A stretch of DNA of 64,000 nt from Lachnospiraceae bacterium (GTDB lineage Bacteria; Bacillota; Clostridia; Lachnospirales; Lachnospiraceae), in contig JAAZZQ010000008.1 in NCBI GenBank assembly GCA_014239155.1, forward strand, positions 29,414-93,413, given 5' to 3'. Within the stretch, counting starts at the first letter, position 1. Each line of letters opens with the position of its first letter. This document shows positions 43,893 through 53,262 of this stretch, one piece after another. A program made the position numbers and the translations under genes. The notes below the pieces were generated by a model, which worked only from the letters and a program-made list of their open reading frames with translations, did no database searches and was not told where the DNA came from.

Positions 43893-44867
43893 TCAATTAC
43901 CTTTTATACTGTATAGGTTTCTGATAATATCATCGATTTCAGGTTCTTTAATCTCAATATTTATAATTTCAGCTTTTTGAACCACGGATGTTATAATCTC
44001 GGCAGCAGAAATATCTTTAGCGACAAATAATATTTTGATCTCACAATTATTTATTTGAATATCTTTTACACGATCGATTTTTAAAGAATCTATTTTCTGT
44101 TGTGTTATCAATCTAATCTCACTATCACCGCTGAAAGAACTTTTCACTTCCTCCAAAGGCTTATCCAACATCACTTGACCATTATTGATCATAATGATTC
44201 TACTACAAATTTCTTCTATATCTTTCATATCATGAGTAGTTAACACAACTGTAATCTTTCTTTTACAATTGATTTCTTTTATCATGTCCCTAATTTGCTT
44301 TTTAACTAAAACGTCTAAACCAATTGTCGGTTCATCTAAAAATAATATTTTAGGGTCATGCAGTAATGCTGCACATAAGTCAGCCCTCATTCGCTGTCCT
44401 AAACTCAACTGTCTAACTGGTTGATTCATGAATTCATTGATTTCCAATAACTCACCATAATAATTAAGATTTCTTTCATATACAGCATCATCTATTTTAT
44501 ATATTTTCTTAAACAAGCTAAATGTATCAATCGGAGGAAGATCCCACCACAATTGAGATTTCTGTCCAAATACGACCCCAATCTCCTTAGAATTCTTCTT
44601 ACGATTTTTATAAGGAGTTCTTCCTAATACAGTAATATCTCCTGAACTCGGAACTAAAATGCCACACATCATCTTGATCGTTGTAGATTTTCCAGCTCCA
44701 TTTGGACCTATAAAACCAACGAGCTCTCCCTCATCAATACTAAAACTAACATCTTTTACTGCTTCTTTTGTCTGATATTTTCTGTTCAAGACATATCTAA
44801 CAAAATTTTTATCATTTACTGCAATCTTAAATTTTCTATTTACATGATCTAATTTTATTATACTCAT
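43893..44867 (-). CDS. ABC-2 exporter ATP-binding subunit
   Basis: 324 residues after AGGAGTTAGGT. Walker A GFIGPNGAGKSTTIKMM, signature VRQLSLGQRMRADLC, Walker B KILFLDEPTIGLDV and switch His in VLTTHDMKDIEE. A C-terminal ~80-residue extension is common in exporters of antibiotics and polysaccharides. With the two permease genes just upstream it forms a three-gene ABC-2 exporter at the end of the biosynthetic cluster, probably secreting the product or protecting the producer. Confidence 0.92.
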   Translation of the reverse strand: MSIIKLDHVNRKFKIAVNDKNFVRYVLNRKYQTKEAVKDVSFSIDEGELVGFIGPNGAGKSTTIKMMCGILVPSSGDITVLGRTPYKNRKKNSKEIGVVFGQKSQLWWDLPPIDTFSLFKKIYKIDDAVYERNLNYYGELLEINEFMNQPVRQLSLGQRMRADLCAALLHDPKILFLDEPTIGLDVLVKKQIRDMIKEINCKRKITVVLTTHDMKDIEEICSRIIMINNGQVMLDKPLEEVKSSFSGDSEIRLITQQKIDSLKIDRVKDIQINNCEIKILFVAKDISAAEIITSVVQKAEIINIEIKEPEIDDIIRNLYSIKGN

Positions 44868-44906
44868 ACCTAACTCCTAGTCATATATAGTTATTTATAA
44901 AGCTTC

Positions 44907-45710
44907 CTAATTTCCTACCCCTGAATATTTCTTTAGTCCATAATTAAATATAAGCAAAGATAACAGTAACATAATCACTCCTATAAGAGGCGCTATAATT
45001 CCAAGTATAAATTCGTATCGTGAAGATACTTTATCAAGCAGAAGAAGACTAGGATAATAATTTATAAATGCCCACGGGCATACAAATGTTAATATATACT
45101 GAATCACCTTTGGAAATATTTCAATCGGATATTGAGTCATATCTCTCATATCATAGTAAAATATATCGCCAATTTCTGTTGATTTTACAATAAAAAAACT
45201 CAAAGAGCCTACTATAATCATCGATGCGACTTGAATTAATACGCCTCCGATAATACTTAGGATCAAATAAATAATTTTACATCCATTTAGATGATTCGAT
45301 AATTTTGAAAATGCTGTGACCAAAAATACTATTGTTACAATAATCTGACCAATAAATGTATCACCAAAGCGCTGAAAAATTAATTGCCTCAACACGCCAA
45401 TAGGACGCATTAAAAACACATCAAGTTTTCCGCTTTGCACGAGGTCACCCATGTGGTAACCTGTATACCATATTAGAGTTCCTGCAATTGCATACGTCAG
45501 TAAAGATAATCCATATAGAACTGATAATTCACTAAAATTCCATCCAGCGACATTACCGATTCCACTTATTAATACCCAATATGTTGCAAATGTTATAAAG
45601 TAACAATAAAAATTCGAAAGCAATCCCAAAATAAAGCTTAAGCGATACTCTACTCTTCCTCTGAAAAATACTCTAATATATAACCAGTATGTTGAGAAAA
45701 AATCTTTCAC
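44907..45710 (-). CDS. ABC-2 type permease subunit
   Basis: 267 residues with six hydrophobic segments, starting at a GTG (45710) whose ribosome site GGAGGTTGATTTAG overlaps the stop of the preceding permease, implying coupled translation. Segments such as IIYLILSIIGGVLIQVASMI and the loop MRPIGVLRQLIFQRFGDTF match ABC-2 permeases (DUF990-like). Partner of the adjacent permease and ATPase. Confidence 0.85.
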   Translation of the reverse strand: MKDFFSTYWLYIRVFFRGRVEYRLSFILGLLSNFYCYFITFATYWVLISGIGNVAGWNFSELSVLYGLSLLTYAIAGTLIWYTGYHMGDLVQSGKLDVFLMRPIGVLRQLIFQRFGDTFIGQIIVTIVFLVTAFSKLSNHLNGCKIIYLILSIIGGVLIQVASMIIVGSLSFFIVKSTEIGDIFYYDMRDMTQYPIEIFPKVIQYILTFVCPWAFINYYPSLLLLDKVSSRYEFILGIIAPLIGVIMLLLSLLIFNYGLKKYSGVGN

Positions 45711-45715
45711 CTAAA

Positions 45716-46486
45716 TCAACCTCCTTGAACAACCAACTTATTAACAGCATGATTATATGCGAAAACCAAAATGCTGAATAATACAATAATCCACACAAAT
45801 AAAATAGCTATATCCTTATATATATCAATTTGAGGTACTGTTTCTAAGCATAGCCTCAAAGGAAAAGAATAAAGATATTTAAAAGGCAAATAATCAATTA
45901 GTGCCTTTAAATGTGTGGGGAATAGTGCAATTGGAATAAATGATCCAGATAAAAATCGTATTGTATCTGAAAGCAAACGATTAAACGGCCATATCTCATA
46001 GCATATAAATGCTATAAATCCTATTAAAGCATACATGATTGTATAAAGCACATGCCCAAATACAACCGCAATACAAAAGAATAGCAACTGATCTATATGT
46101 ATTGAATCAAGTCTTGTAATAAGAAGTGGCAAAAAAATAAGAATGACCGGAAGTCCCCTTGTCAATAAATTCGCAAAAATTTCGCCAAGCATTTTTTGAT
46201 ATCCTAGATAAATAAAATTTACTGGCTTAATAAGTTCCATACAAAACGTACCATCTGACACCTTGCTGGATATTTCATTCGACAATTGATTAGAATAAAA
46301 CATTCCTATTAGGTTTGATAATATGGTATATACAATCATATAACTTACTAAACTACTATCTTTTTGGTAAACATATTTCCACAAAGCAATCGATACAAAT
46401 ATCCTAAATACAGAACCGATAACTCTAAATAATGCACTGCTTCTATATACGAATGAAGTTTTAAATGCAATTTTAAATGTACTCAT
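45716..46486 (-). CDS. ABC-2 type permease subunit
   Basis: 256 residues from MSTFKIAFKTSFVYRSSALF, 10 nt after GGAGG. Six hydrophobic segments; the loop KPVNFIYLGYQKMLGEIFAN is typical of this permease pair. The frame is open upstream to 46729, but that part runs through inverted repeats and transposon debris and has no protein-like content, so I exclude it. First gene of the exporter set, directly downstream of IS remnants. Confidence 0.85.
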   Translation of the reverse strand: MSTFKIAFKTSFVYRSSALFRVIGSVFRIFVSIALWKYVYQKDSSLVSYMIVYTILSNLIGMFYSNQLSNEISSKVSDGTFCMELIKPVNFIYLGYQKMLGEIFANLLTRGLPVILIFLPLLITRLDSIHIDQLLFFCIAVVFGHVLYTIMYALIGFIAFICYEIWPFNRLLSDTIRFLSGSFIPIALFPTHLKALIDYLPFKYLYSFPLRLCLETVPQIDIYKDIAILFVWIIVLFSILVFAYNHAVNKLVVQGG

Positions 46487-46553
46487 ATACAATTTTCCTC
46501 CAATCCTAGAATCCCGACATTTTATACCAAGGATTATGTCGGAACTGGTACAT

Positions 46554-46606
46554 TCATCACCTCTCGGAGATCTCGCTGCTTCTGCGTGATCTCCGAGAGG
46601 TGATGA
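46554..46606. repeat. Long perfect inverted repeat upstream of the exporter
   Basis: Two perfect 19-bp arms (46554-46572 and 46588-46606; core CATCACCTCTCGGAG) enclose a 15-nt centre that itself pairs CGC/GCG. It lies about 70 bp upstream of the permease start, and a smaller repeat CCGACAT/ATGTCGG (46514-46542) follows. No T-tract adjoins it, so a simple terminator is unlikely; transposon end or RNA attenuator are possible. Confidence 0.6.
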
Positions 46607-46678
46607 TGAATATTCTTGCGATAGGAAACCGTCTTCCCGGAAATATGAAAACCGGTATTCCGGATACGGAAACCACCA

Positions 46679-46799
46679 TTGATTGGCTTGATTATGCCTC
46701 ATAAGAAATTTCACCATTGTCAAGCCCAAAGCCGCTTTGCGGTACGTTAGCAGGCTTTACGATGGTGAAATTTCTGATATGATATGTACCGCCAATCAA
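46679..46799. repeat. Imperfect inverted repeat, probable IS end debris
   Basis: TTGATTGGC (46679) pairs with GCCAATCAA (46791), and GAAATTTCACCAT (46705) with ATGGTGAAATTTC (46762). The nested arrangement beside a degraded transposase suggests a transposon terminus. Confidence 0.5.
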
Positions 46800-46852
46800 A
46801 GCGGACACGTTTTCCTTACCATCGGACAGTATGGACTTCTAAGCCGTAATAT

Positions 46853-47651
46853 TCAATGAGCCTTTCCTGGTTGCTGATAGTACTCGATCACATCAAGTTC
46901 ATCTAGTAATGACTGAAAGAATTTTTCAATCAGATCTTTCAGACGATAAATCCTGATCGCTTCAACCGGATCCTTGATACAGTTGGTCATAAGAACAAAG
47001 TATCCATAGTTCTTCTCGGTCTTACGGATTGCATCTTCCTTAAAACTGTGAGTTTTGCCTCTGACTGGTGTTTCTTTGATTACGAAGTACTTCTGATACA
47101 GCTTTTCATCTGCAGGATCAGGAGTCCCGTTGACAAGATTGTTTTCCAGTCGATCGAGCATCGCATTGAAACAAGCCTTGTCATCTGTCGCTTTTTGATC
47201 ATTGTAGTAGAGGCTACCCTTTCTCGATTATGAGGTAGTACGCAATCGACAGTACCTGCTCCGCGGGGGATTCAAAGCACTTGCCCAAATCGGAGGCTAT
47301 GCCAGTATTCGCACATATCTGATCAAGAACATATATTGCTCCGTAGAACTGTCTGAGACACTTTTCAGTAGGAACCGGTTCGGTCTTTGCAGGCGTTAAG
47401 CTCTGCTAGTATTCGGCTTTGAGCCGATGGAAAGTTTTGTTAGGAGTAAATGTTTGGCCGTCGTACTTTCCTATGTACTCACGCTTATAGTCGGACTGTT
47501 GTTTTTCCGTATTCCAGAATCCTTTGTCAATATAGACATATCCGTTTTGGCAATGCACTTTGCCTGTGATCCAGGGCTCATCGATATGCAGACTCATAAT
47601 TCCATCTCCTTGGTATAATTCATCGGGATGGCAGAGCGAATACCAAAACAA
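46853..47651 (-). pseudogene. Degraded IS1634/IS4-type transposase
   Basis: Three pieces in different frames. The N-terminal piece (47651-47406) has QNGYVYIDKGFWNTEKQQSD and YKREYIGKYDGQTF; a middle piece (about 47400-47215) reads CLRQFYGAIYVLDQICANTG and SPAEQVLSIAYYLIIEKG; the C-terminal piece (47161-46853) has KNYGYFVLMTNCIKDPVEAI and YRLKDLIEKFFQSLLDEL. The order fits an IS1634-like DDE transposase with deletions and frameshifts. It lies between the ligase gene and the exporter, so it interrupted an earlier operon. Confidence 0.75.
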
Positions 47652-47664
47652 TATATAAGTTCTA

Positions 47665-48462
47665 CTAAATCAGATCATTTAAAATTGACCTATCACATGA
47701 ATTACTCTCAAATGCGCTACACCAACGTTCAACACCAAACCCAACGCATCCCGTCACTATTCTGTTATTACATGCGAAATTAAATGCTTTAGAGAAAGAA
47801 TTGTTATGATAATTAATTGAAGAACATGCAACATCATTCCCGTTTATAGGGATTATCACTTCTCGTTTTGTATTATTTATCAATTGATATCTTTTTGCCA
47901 ATCTATTCATAGGTGTTGCATAAAAATGATCTGTCGCAGCTTCAATGCGAGCTTGATTATTAATTCGCTGAGCAAATAAGAAAATATTCTCCGCAAATTT
48001 ATCCAGCATACTGCGGACATATTCTTGCTCTCCAATAAATACAATTTCTCTCTGAGTAAATTCTTTTAATCGAACACCTTCTGTATAGGTATTTTCTCTT
48101 CGAAATACTCTCGAACAATTGGTGATACAAACATTTTCTATATCAGTACGATTCTTAAATAGCGGATAAATATTTAAACAACCCGCTGGAATTAAAAAGC
48201 TTATTGTATTATCGTCAATCACGCTTGATTCTACTTGCTTCGTTTTCATAACCTTTTCAACATCTTTTTCATGAATTGATGCATTTAGCAACAAATAGTC
48301 TGGGTTTTTATCAAAATATCCGCACTTTTCCAATTCTTCCTTACTAATAATTGAGCCCAAATTGAGTTCTTTATAATTTTTATCTGGTATCAATGTCTTA
48401 AAAAAATCATCCAACGCATGAAATAAAACGGCCTTTTTTTGATATTCTTCTAAAGTATCCAT
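47665..48462 (-). CDS. Amino acid:[carrier protein] ligase (SerRS-like, class II synthetase core)
   Basis: 265 residues. Class II aminoacyl-tRNA synthetase core without a tRNA-binding arm: motif 2 CSRVFRRENTYTEGVRLKEF, then TQREIVFIGEQEY, and motif 3 GCVGFGVERWCSAF. The Cys before RVFRRE, the Glu of REIVFIG and the Cys of GCVGFG correspond to the Zn2+ ligands of aa:CP ligases, homologues of atypical methanogen SerRS. These enzymes adenylate a small amino acid and load it onto a phosphopantetheinyl carrier protein. The carrier gene is 14 nt upstream. Somewhat shorter than the ~300-residue norm. Confidence 0.82.
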   Translation of the reverse strand: MDTLEEYQKKAVLFHALDDFFKTLIPDKNYKELNLGSIISKEELEKCGYFDKNPDYLLLNASIHEKDVEKVMKTKQVESSVIDDNTISFLIPAGCLNIYPLFKNRTDIENVCITNCSRVFRRENTYTEGVRLKEFTQREIVFIGEQEYVRSMLDKFAENIFLFAQRINNQARIEAATDHFYATPMNRLAKRYQLINNTKREVIIPINGNDVACSSINYHNNSFSKAFNFACNNRIVTGCVGFGVERWCSAFESNSCDRSILNDLI

Positions 48463-48476
48463 ATTTCTTTCTTCCT

Positions 48477-48716
48477 CTATTTATCATTCAAAATGTGTCT
48501 ATTTACAATGTCCGCCAAACTCTCAATTGTCGAAATATTGTCTACTAACAAATCGCTATCATCAAATTCTATATTATACTTATCTTCTAATTGAACAAGA
48601 ATTTGTATAAATTTGAACGAATCAATCTCCATATCGTTAATAGGATCTGTAACAGATGTATCCATACCATGGATATCCTTAAATATTTCTAAAATTTCTT
48701 TTGCAATTGTATCCAT
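48477..48716 (-). CDS. Acyl/peptidyl carrier protein
   Basis: 79 acidic residues with the carrier fold: IAKEILEIFKDIHG, the 4'-phosphopantetheine serine in NDMEIDSFKFIQILVQLEDK (DSF in place of the usual DSL), and ESLADIVNRHIL. It lies immediately upstream of the amino acid:carrier-protein ligase, so it is the probable acceptor of an activated amino acid. The ribosome site is weak. Confidence 0.85.
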   Translation of the reverse strand: MDTIAKEILEIFKDIHGMDTSVTDPINDMEIDSFKFIQILVQLEDKYNIEFDDSDLLVDNISTIESLADIVNRHILNDK

Positions 48717-48798
48717 ATAATATTACCAACAATACTTTTTATCTGTATTATGTATCCTTTCCTTAAATTTCTGATAAAGTACTCGTTCGATAACGTAA

Positions 48799-49905
48799 TT
48801 AAAAACCTATTCTTTTTAAATACTGCAATTTTTCTTTAGACTCAAAGATTCTTGTTATGAATGATATTCCCCAAAATTCCTTTTCTCCTGATCTAGAAAA
48901 ATAATAATTCAGTTTTTCTAAATCGATATCATTAAACTCAAACACAGGAACTTTTATCTCAAAAAAATATGAAATTAGTTGAAATACAAACTCAACCTGT
49001 TCATTCACCTCATATTTTTCTGTAAGTTGTTTCAGATACTCAAAATTGAAATCCTTTGTCTTGATCGTCTCATATATATCATTTAATCTTGAAAAATTAA
49101 ATTCAGCTGGATCTTCACCATCTACATACTCATTATCTAACAAGAAATTCACACAGCTATTAAAAAAATGACAACAAAGATGTAGACAATTATAATAAGG
49201 ATCCATAACATACAAAATAACATCTCCATCATGAACTACTTCTGTATGCTCATATGCGTCTAGAAACGTTATCTTACTTTCATACATAGATTTATAACCT
49301 CTCCATGAGAATTTAAAATTAATATCAATATTGCTATTAAAATCGTCAGTAACAACTTTAGCAAATTGAGAAATCTCATGGCTATATAATCTGGTCATCA
49401 TAATTTGATTTCTGTCATAAGGTCTGATTGCTTTAAGCTCTCTATCATACTCCCCTTGTATATAGCCTAAAGAAAAACAGATATCTCTTACTTTATCCAA
49501 ATCTCTTTCATCTACCAAAAAATCAATATCTGAATATTTTCTCACAGATCGGTCTTTATATACTGTAAAATCTAGACCAAACCCCTTTAAAATAATAAAT
49601 CTAATCTGTTCTTTTGTGAATCGCTGATATAACTTTGCATATTCACTTTTTCGCATTCTCATATGATAACGAACGATTTCATATTGATCTTTTATCATTT
49701 CTAATAGCTCTAAATGCTGATCATTGAAATACGTATCTTCTTTCACAATTTCATAGAAAAAAAGATCTAATTTATGATATCTTAAAAAGCCAACCACTTG
49801 ATCATATTCAAATGTATTGTTGCGAAATATATCACAAATTTGCTTTTTATCTTTATGAAAAATACTATATACCAGCTTCTTTCTAATTTGTATTTCTTCT
49901 GCCAA
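48799..49905 (-). CDS. Nucleotidyltransferase-family protein (NTP_transf_5 type)
   Basis: 368 residues, probably from a TTG at 49905, 12 nt after AGGAG. The nucleotidyltransferase core is IRFIILKGFGLDFTVYKDRS followed by the metal-binding YSDIDFLVDERD. This family occurs in capsule, lasso-peptide and other natural-product clusters, usually with unknown substrate. The C-terminal half is helical and unassigned. Its place next to the carrier protein suggests nucleotidyl transfer to an intermediate, an inference. Confidence 0.75.
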   Translation of the reverse strand: MAEEIQIRKKLVYSIFHKDKKQICDIFRNNTFEYDQVVGFLRYHKLDLFFYEIVKEDTYFNDQHLELLEMIKDQYEIVRYHMRMRKSEYAKLYQRFTKEQIRFIILKGFGLDFTVYKDRSVRKYSDIDFLVDERDLDKVRDICFSLGYIQGEYDRELKAIRPYDRNQIMMTRLYSHEISQFAKVVTDDFNSNIDINFKFSWRGYKSMYESKITFLDAYEHTEVVHDGDVILYVMDPYYNCLHLCCHFFNSCVNFLLDNEYVDGEDPAEFNFSRLNDIYETIKTKDFNFEYLKQLTEKYEVNEQVEFVFQLISYFFEIKVPVFEFNDIDLEKLNYYFSRSGEKEFWGISFITRIFESKEKLQYLKRIGF

Positions 49906-49947
49906 ATCTATTTTTTCACTCCTATCTATTTATCTATTGTGAAGAAG

Positions 49948-50763
49948 TTACATGTCTACTCTTTGAAAAGCACTCTTACTGGCCTTCATTTCTTCTATCG
50001 AATAATTTTCAAAAATAACAATCTTTCCACTCTTATATTCCTGCAACAATAAATTATGCAACTCTGAATTTTCTAATATCCATTCGTCATTCAATGCTAA
50101 ATGCAGATCTCTTACTCCGTCATTCCTATGCACATGATACGCTTGAATTCTATTTCTGAATTTATTTATAAACTCAATACTCGTCCGCTCATTGTTAATA
50201 TTATAATGGCCTATATCAAACAGATATCCTATATTTTTGTTACCATTTATACCATCTATATATTCAAAATCTGAATATGTATCCCCCAAATAAGACTTGT
50301 AACAATTATATTCCACCAATTTTTGATTTTCTATTAACAACGTACTCCCGTGATTCTTCAAAAACGTCAAAACAGAATATAGATCATTCATAACCATCTG
50401 CAGTCTTTGCTCTTTTTTTCTTGCATTCGAATGAAAACCACAATATCCTAGGTGCACCACTAGATACGTCGCATGTATTTTGACACAGAATTCAGCAATC
50501 TCCATAGTGATTTTAAATGCTGCTTCCCTAATTCGATCAACTCTTTCCCCCAAATTCAAATCGGTACATGAATGAACGCTAAGGGTAACTTCATTCTTTT
50601 GGGCAAACTGATTTATCAATTCAATATAATTTTCATCATAAATTAGTGATTGATAACTAATGTCATCCACATTAATTTCAATATGTTCAAATTCATTCTC
50701 TTCTTTTATGACATCAAACATATCACTGAGGTGCTTTACTGTTCTTCCATACTTTTTTCTCAT
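49948..50763 (-). CDS. Xylose-isomerase-like TIM-barrel sugar isomerase/epimerase
   Basis: 271 residues with the AP-endonuclease-2/sugar isomerase pattern: HIEINVDDISY, TLSVHSCTDLNLGERVDRIR, YLVVHLGYCGF, STLLIENQKL, IGYLFDIGHYNIN (metal-binding D/H) and YHVHRNDGVRDLHLAL. GGAGAG precedes the ATG. It likely isomerises a sugar-like intermediate of the cluster product; endonuclease activity is unlikely given the context. Confidence 0.8.
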   Translation of the reverse strand: MRKKYGRTVKHLSDMFDVIKEENEFEHIEINVDDISYQSLIYDENYIELINQFAQKNEVTLSVHSCTDLNLGERVDRIREAAFKITMEIAEFCVKIHATYLVVHLGYCGFHSNARKKEQRLQMVMNDLYSVLTFLKNHGSTLLIENQKLVEYNCYKSYLGDTYSDFEYIDGINGNKNIGYLFDIGHYNINNERTSIEFINKFRNRIQAYHVHRNDGVRDLHLALNDEWILENSELHNLLLQEYKSGKIVIFENYSIEEMKASKSAFQRVDM

Positions 50764-50779
50764 ATTCTCTCCAAACAGT

Positions 50780-51541
50780 CTAATTGCATTCTCTTACCTT
50801 ATTTGCTTTAAATACCATTAGAGATGGATACTTTTTATAAAGTGCTATTTCCTCTTCTGAGGCATTTTGCTTCGCTGATCCAAATTCATAAAACCGTTCA
50901 AGACTAAATCCTGCATCTACTAAAAAATTAATATATTCATAAATGGGTCTTCGATACGTAATAAAATCAAAATCATCACTATCTAACCACTTCCATCTTT
51001 CTTCTCCACTATAAAAATAATTATCACTAATTCCATCTTCCTTCCAAATGGATCCGAAGGCTACTGAATAAAAAATCGGGTCATTCAAGCTAAATACAAA
51101 TGTTCCACCTAATTTTAACATTCGATTTACTTCTTGAAATACCTTATCAATATCTTTGACATACATAAATGCACAAATAGATATTACTTTATCGAATTCT
51201 TTTGATTCAAAGTTACTCGTCTCTTCAATAGCAGACGTTATAAATCGTATGTCCACATTTTCTCTCTTAGCATAATTTTGTGCACACTTAATTTGCTCTG
51301 ATGATAGGTCTAAGCAAGTCATTTTTGCGCCTTGCTTCGCAAGTGCTATACCACAATTTGCACCTCCGCAACCTAATTCAAGTATCTTTTTCCCCTTTAC
51401 ATCACCAATTAATTTTAGATCTTTTTCTTTTGGACAAGAACTATTACCATAGTCAACCTCATCAAAAGAAAACGTCGCATTTTTTTGATATCGATCTGCT
51501 TGTTTATTCCATGAATCCCTGTTAACATCAATTATACTCAT
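50780..51541 (-). CDS. Class I SAM-dependent methyltransferase
   Basis: 253 residues. SAM-binding motif I is KKILELGCGGANCGIALAKQ, motif II TCLDLSSEQIKCA, and the post-motif FDKVISICAFMYVKDIDKVF is typical of the UbiE/Methyltransf_11 family. Ribosome site GGATGGAA. The sequence just upstream is a copy of the aminotransferase 3' end, showing that the two genes were adjacent before the 3.6-kb insertion. Confidence 0.88.
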   Translation of the reverse strand: MSIIDVNRDSWNKQADRYQKNATFSFDEVDYGNSSCPKEKDLKLIGDVKGKKILELGCGGANCGIALAKQGAKMTCLDLSSEQIKCAQNYAKRENVDIRFITSAIEETSNFESKEFDKVISICAFMYVKDIDKVFQEVNRMLKLGGTFVFSLNDPIFYSVAFGSIWKEDGISDNYFYSGEERWKWLDSDDFDFITYRRPIYEYINFLVDAGFSLERFYEFGSAKQNASEEEIALYKKYPSLMVFKANKVRECN

Positions 51542-51550
51542 TACAATTCC

Positions 51551-51590
51551 ATCCTTTCATATATAAATTATTTTAATAATAATAATGCTT
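51551..51590. repeat. Left copy of a 40-bp direct repeat flanking the composite insertion
   Basis: Starts ATCCTTTCATAT and ends AATAATAATGCTT. The right copy (55193-55234) is the same but for one extra AT. The right copy contains the authentic aminotransferase 3' end; the left copy contributes the methyltransferase ribosome-site region. Confidence 0.85.
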
Positions 51591-51652
51591 CCCTATTTAG
51601 TCAAGTGTTTTTTCCTTATTTTTCAAGGAATTTCCAGTTACATATCTCAGAT

Positions 51653-51927
51653 GAATGAGCCAAGAGGATGGACATTTCTCCGTATCTGGTACGAAAGTAG
51701 AGGAGTTTTGGGTACACGAAATAAAACGTCTTTATTTCTCGCTCTACATGGCCTTGTGTATACCCATCCATCTACGGCAGCGAACCTCCCGTGTCTACCA
51801 GGATCACCTGCATCTCTGCCGGGTCCTAACTTCCTTCGTCTCGCCTGTCCATATTCAGGGTGTCAGCTTAGCTCCTTTACAGGGTCGTGCCCTATGGAAT
51901 ATATTCCTGCCGACTATTGGCTCATTC
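51653..51927. mobile_element. 275-bp non-coding element with 14-bp terminal inverted repeats
   Basis: Ends GAATGAGCCAAGAG and CTATTGGCTCATTC are complementary at 13 of 14 positions. The interior is GC-richer than the surroundings. Two overlapping plus-strand frames are open through it, but no ribosome site or family supports either. Possible MITE or transposon-borne RNA. Confidence 0.5.
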
Positions 51928-51996
51928 TTTTGTATTATGGTCCTATGTCAAGAAAAAGTACAACTTAAGAATGACCTTTTTTCATCATTCTTTTCA

Positions 51997-52343
51997 TTAT
52001 AGTCTATCTTGCTTATCCTTATGTTCATGAATTAATTTGTGAACATAGCCTACTGACAAACCTGTTTCGACTGCTGTCTCTCGTATCGTTTTTCCTTTTC
52101 TATGTAACTTCAGTATCTTTTCTTTTTTTCCTCTGTCACATTACTCTTACGACCTGCTCCTCTCGTATTTGTGATCGCAATAATAGTCTTTTCTTTTTTA
52201 TTATATATTTCCCATACTGTTTTATATCTACTTGATATTTCCACATATACCTCATTTGATATACCCCCATAAGTATGTTCATACATTTTAAGTAGTATAT
52301 ACAGTTCTCCCAGGTCACTTACTCTCATTTCTATTCTATTCAT
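51997..52343 (-). pseudogene. Small HTH protein, frameshifted in an A7 tract
   Basis: After GAGGTGTAAG the frame starts MNRIEMRVSDLGELYILLKM and runs to AGRKSNVTEEKKKRY and a stop. One base inserted or deleted in the AAAAAAA tract near 52120 restores EKILKLHRKGKTIRETAVET and GLSVGYVHKLIHEHKDKQ, a resolvase-type HTH, ending at 51997. It follows the IS3 orfB by 24 nt and may travel with it. Slippage expression is possible. Confidence 0.6.
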
Positions 52344-52366
52344 CTTACACCTCACACCACTGTTTT

Positions 52367-53218
52367 CTATTGACTGCTCACATATTTCTTCTCATACTGT
52401 TCTGGTGATAGGTATCCACAGTGACTATGTATTCGTATTGTATTATAAAAGGCCTCTATGTATTCAAAGACTAGCCTATATGCCTCCTCATATCCTTGTA
52501 TCTGCTTATTTTTCAACCATTCTCTCTTTATTAGTGCATGAAAGGATTCTATACAGGCATTATCCCACGGATATGCTTTCTTAGAATAACTATGAATCAT
52601 TTCTTCTATTACATTAGGAAACGTTTCTGATACATACTGACTTCCTCTATCTGAATGAAATAACAGTGTTTTTCCTAGATTGCGTCTTGCCTTCGCCTTT
52701 TCCACTGTCTCTGACACATAGCATGCTTCCAGTGTGCGGCTAAGTGTCCATGCGATAATCTTACGTGAATACAAGTCCATAATGCATGTAAGGTAAACAA
52801 ATCCTTCATTCTTAGTCTCAATATAAGTGATATCAGATACCCGGACAGTGTTAGAAGCCTCTGGATTAAACTGTTCATCTAGTATATTTTGCAGCTTAAC
52901 ACTACAGTTTGAATCTGTGGTTGTATAGGTAAAGTGTTTGACCCATTGTGCTTTCAAACTCATCTGCCTCATGTAGTTACTTACTGTCTTTTCAGAAATC
53001 TGTTCTCCTTGTGAATGTAATTTCTGGGTTATTTTGGGAGCACCATAATTCTGATGAGATTCTTTATAGATATCCCTTATCTTGGTTTTTATTTCTTGTC
53101 TACATTTTTCAGATTTTGATGGTACACGCTTTTTCCATGTATAATATCCAAAACGTGAAACACCTAATATTTCCAGTATCCTGCTGACAGACCCCCTGTG
53201 TTTCCTTGATGTCTGTCC
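52367..53218 (-). pseudogene. IS3-family transposase orfB (integrase core)
   Basis: The frame is open from 53218: SRILEILGVSRFGYYTWKKR, a helical region, then the rve core with SDITYIETKNEGFVYLTCIM (first D), LLFHSDRGSQYVSETF (second D) and YPWDNACIESFHALIKREW (E). It ends at EQYEKKYVSSQ. Its catalytic DDE residues are intact, but orfA upstream is frameshifted, so transposition would need repair or trans complementation. Confidence 0.8.
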
Positions 53219-53262
53219 TTATTGTGTGACATACTCATATGTGGCGTGGTAAAGTGCTTGTG

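Noticed and set aside
46487..46729. In-frame N-terminal extension of the ABC permease
   Set aside because: It reads through two inverted repeats and IS debris, lacks protein-like content, and the internal ATG at 46486 has a strong GGAGG site.
51585..52002. Two overlapping plus-strand frames of 115-127 codons
   Set aside because: Neither has a ribosome site or recognisable family; they lie in a TIR-bounded element and are better treated as non-coding.
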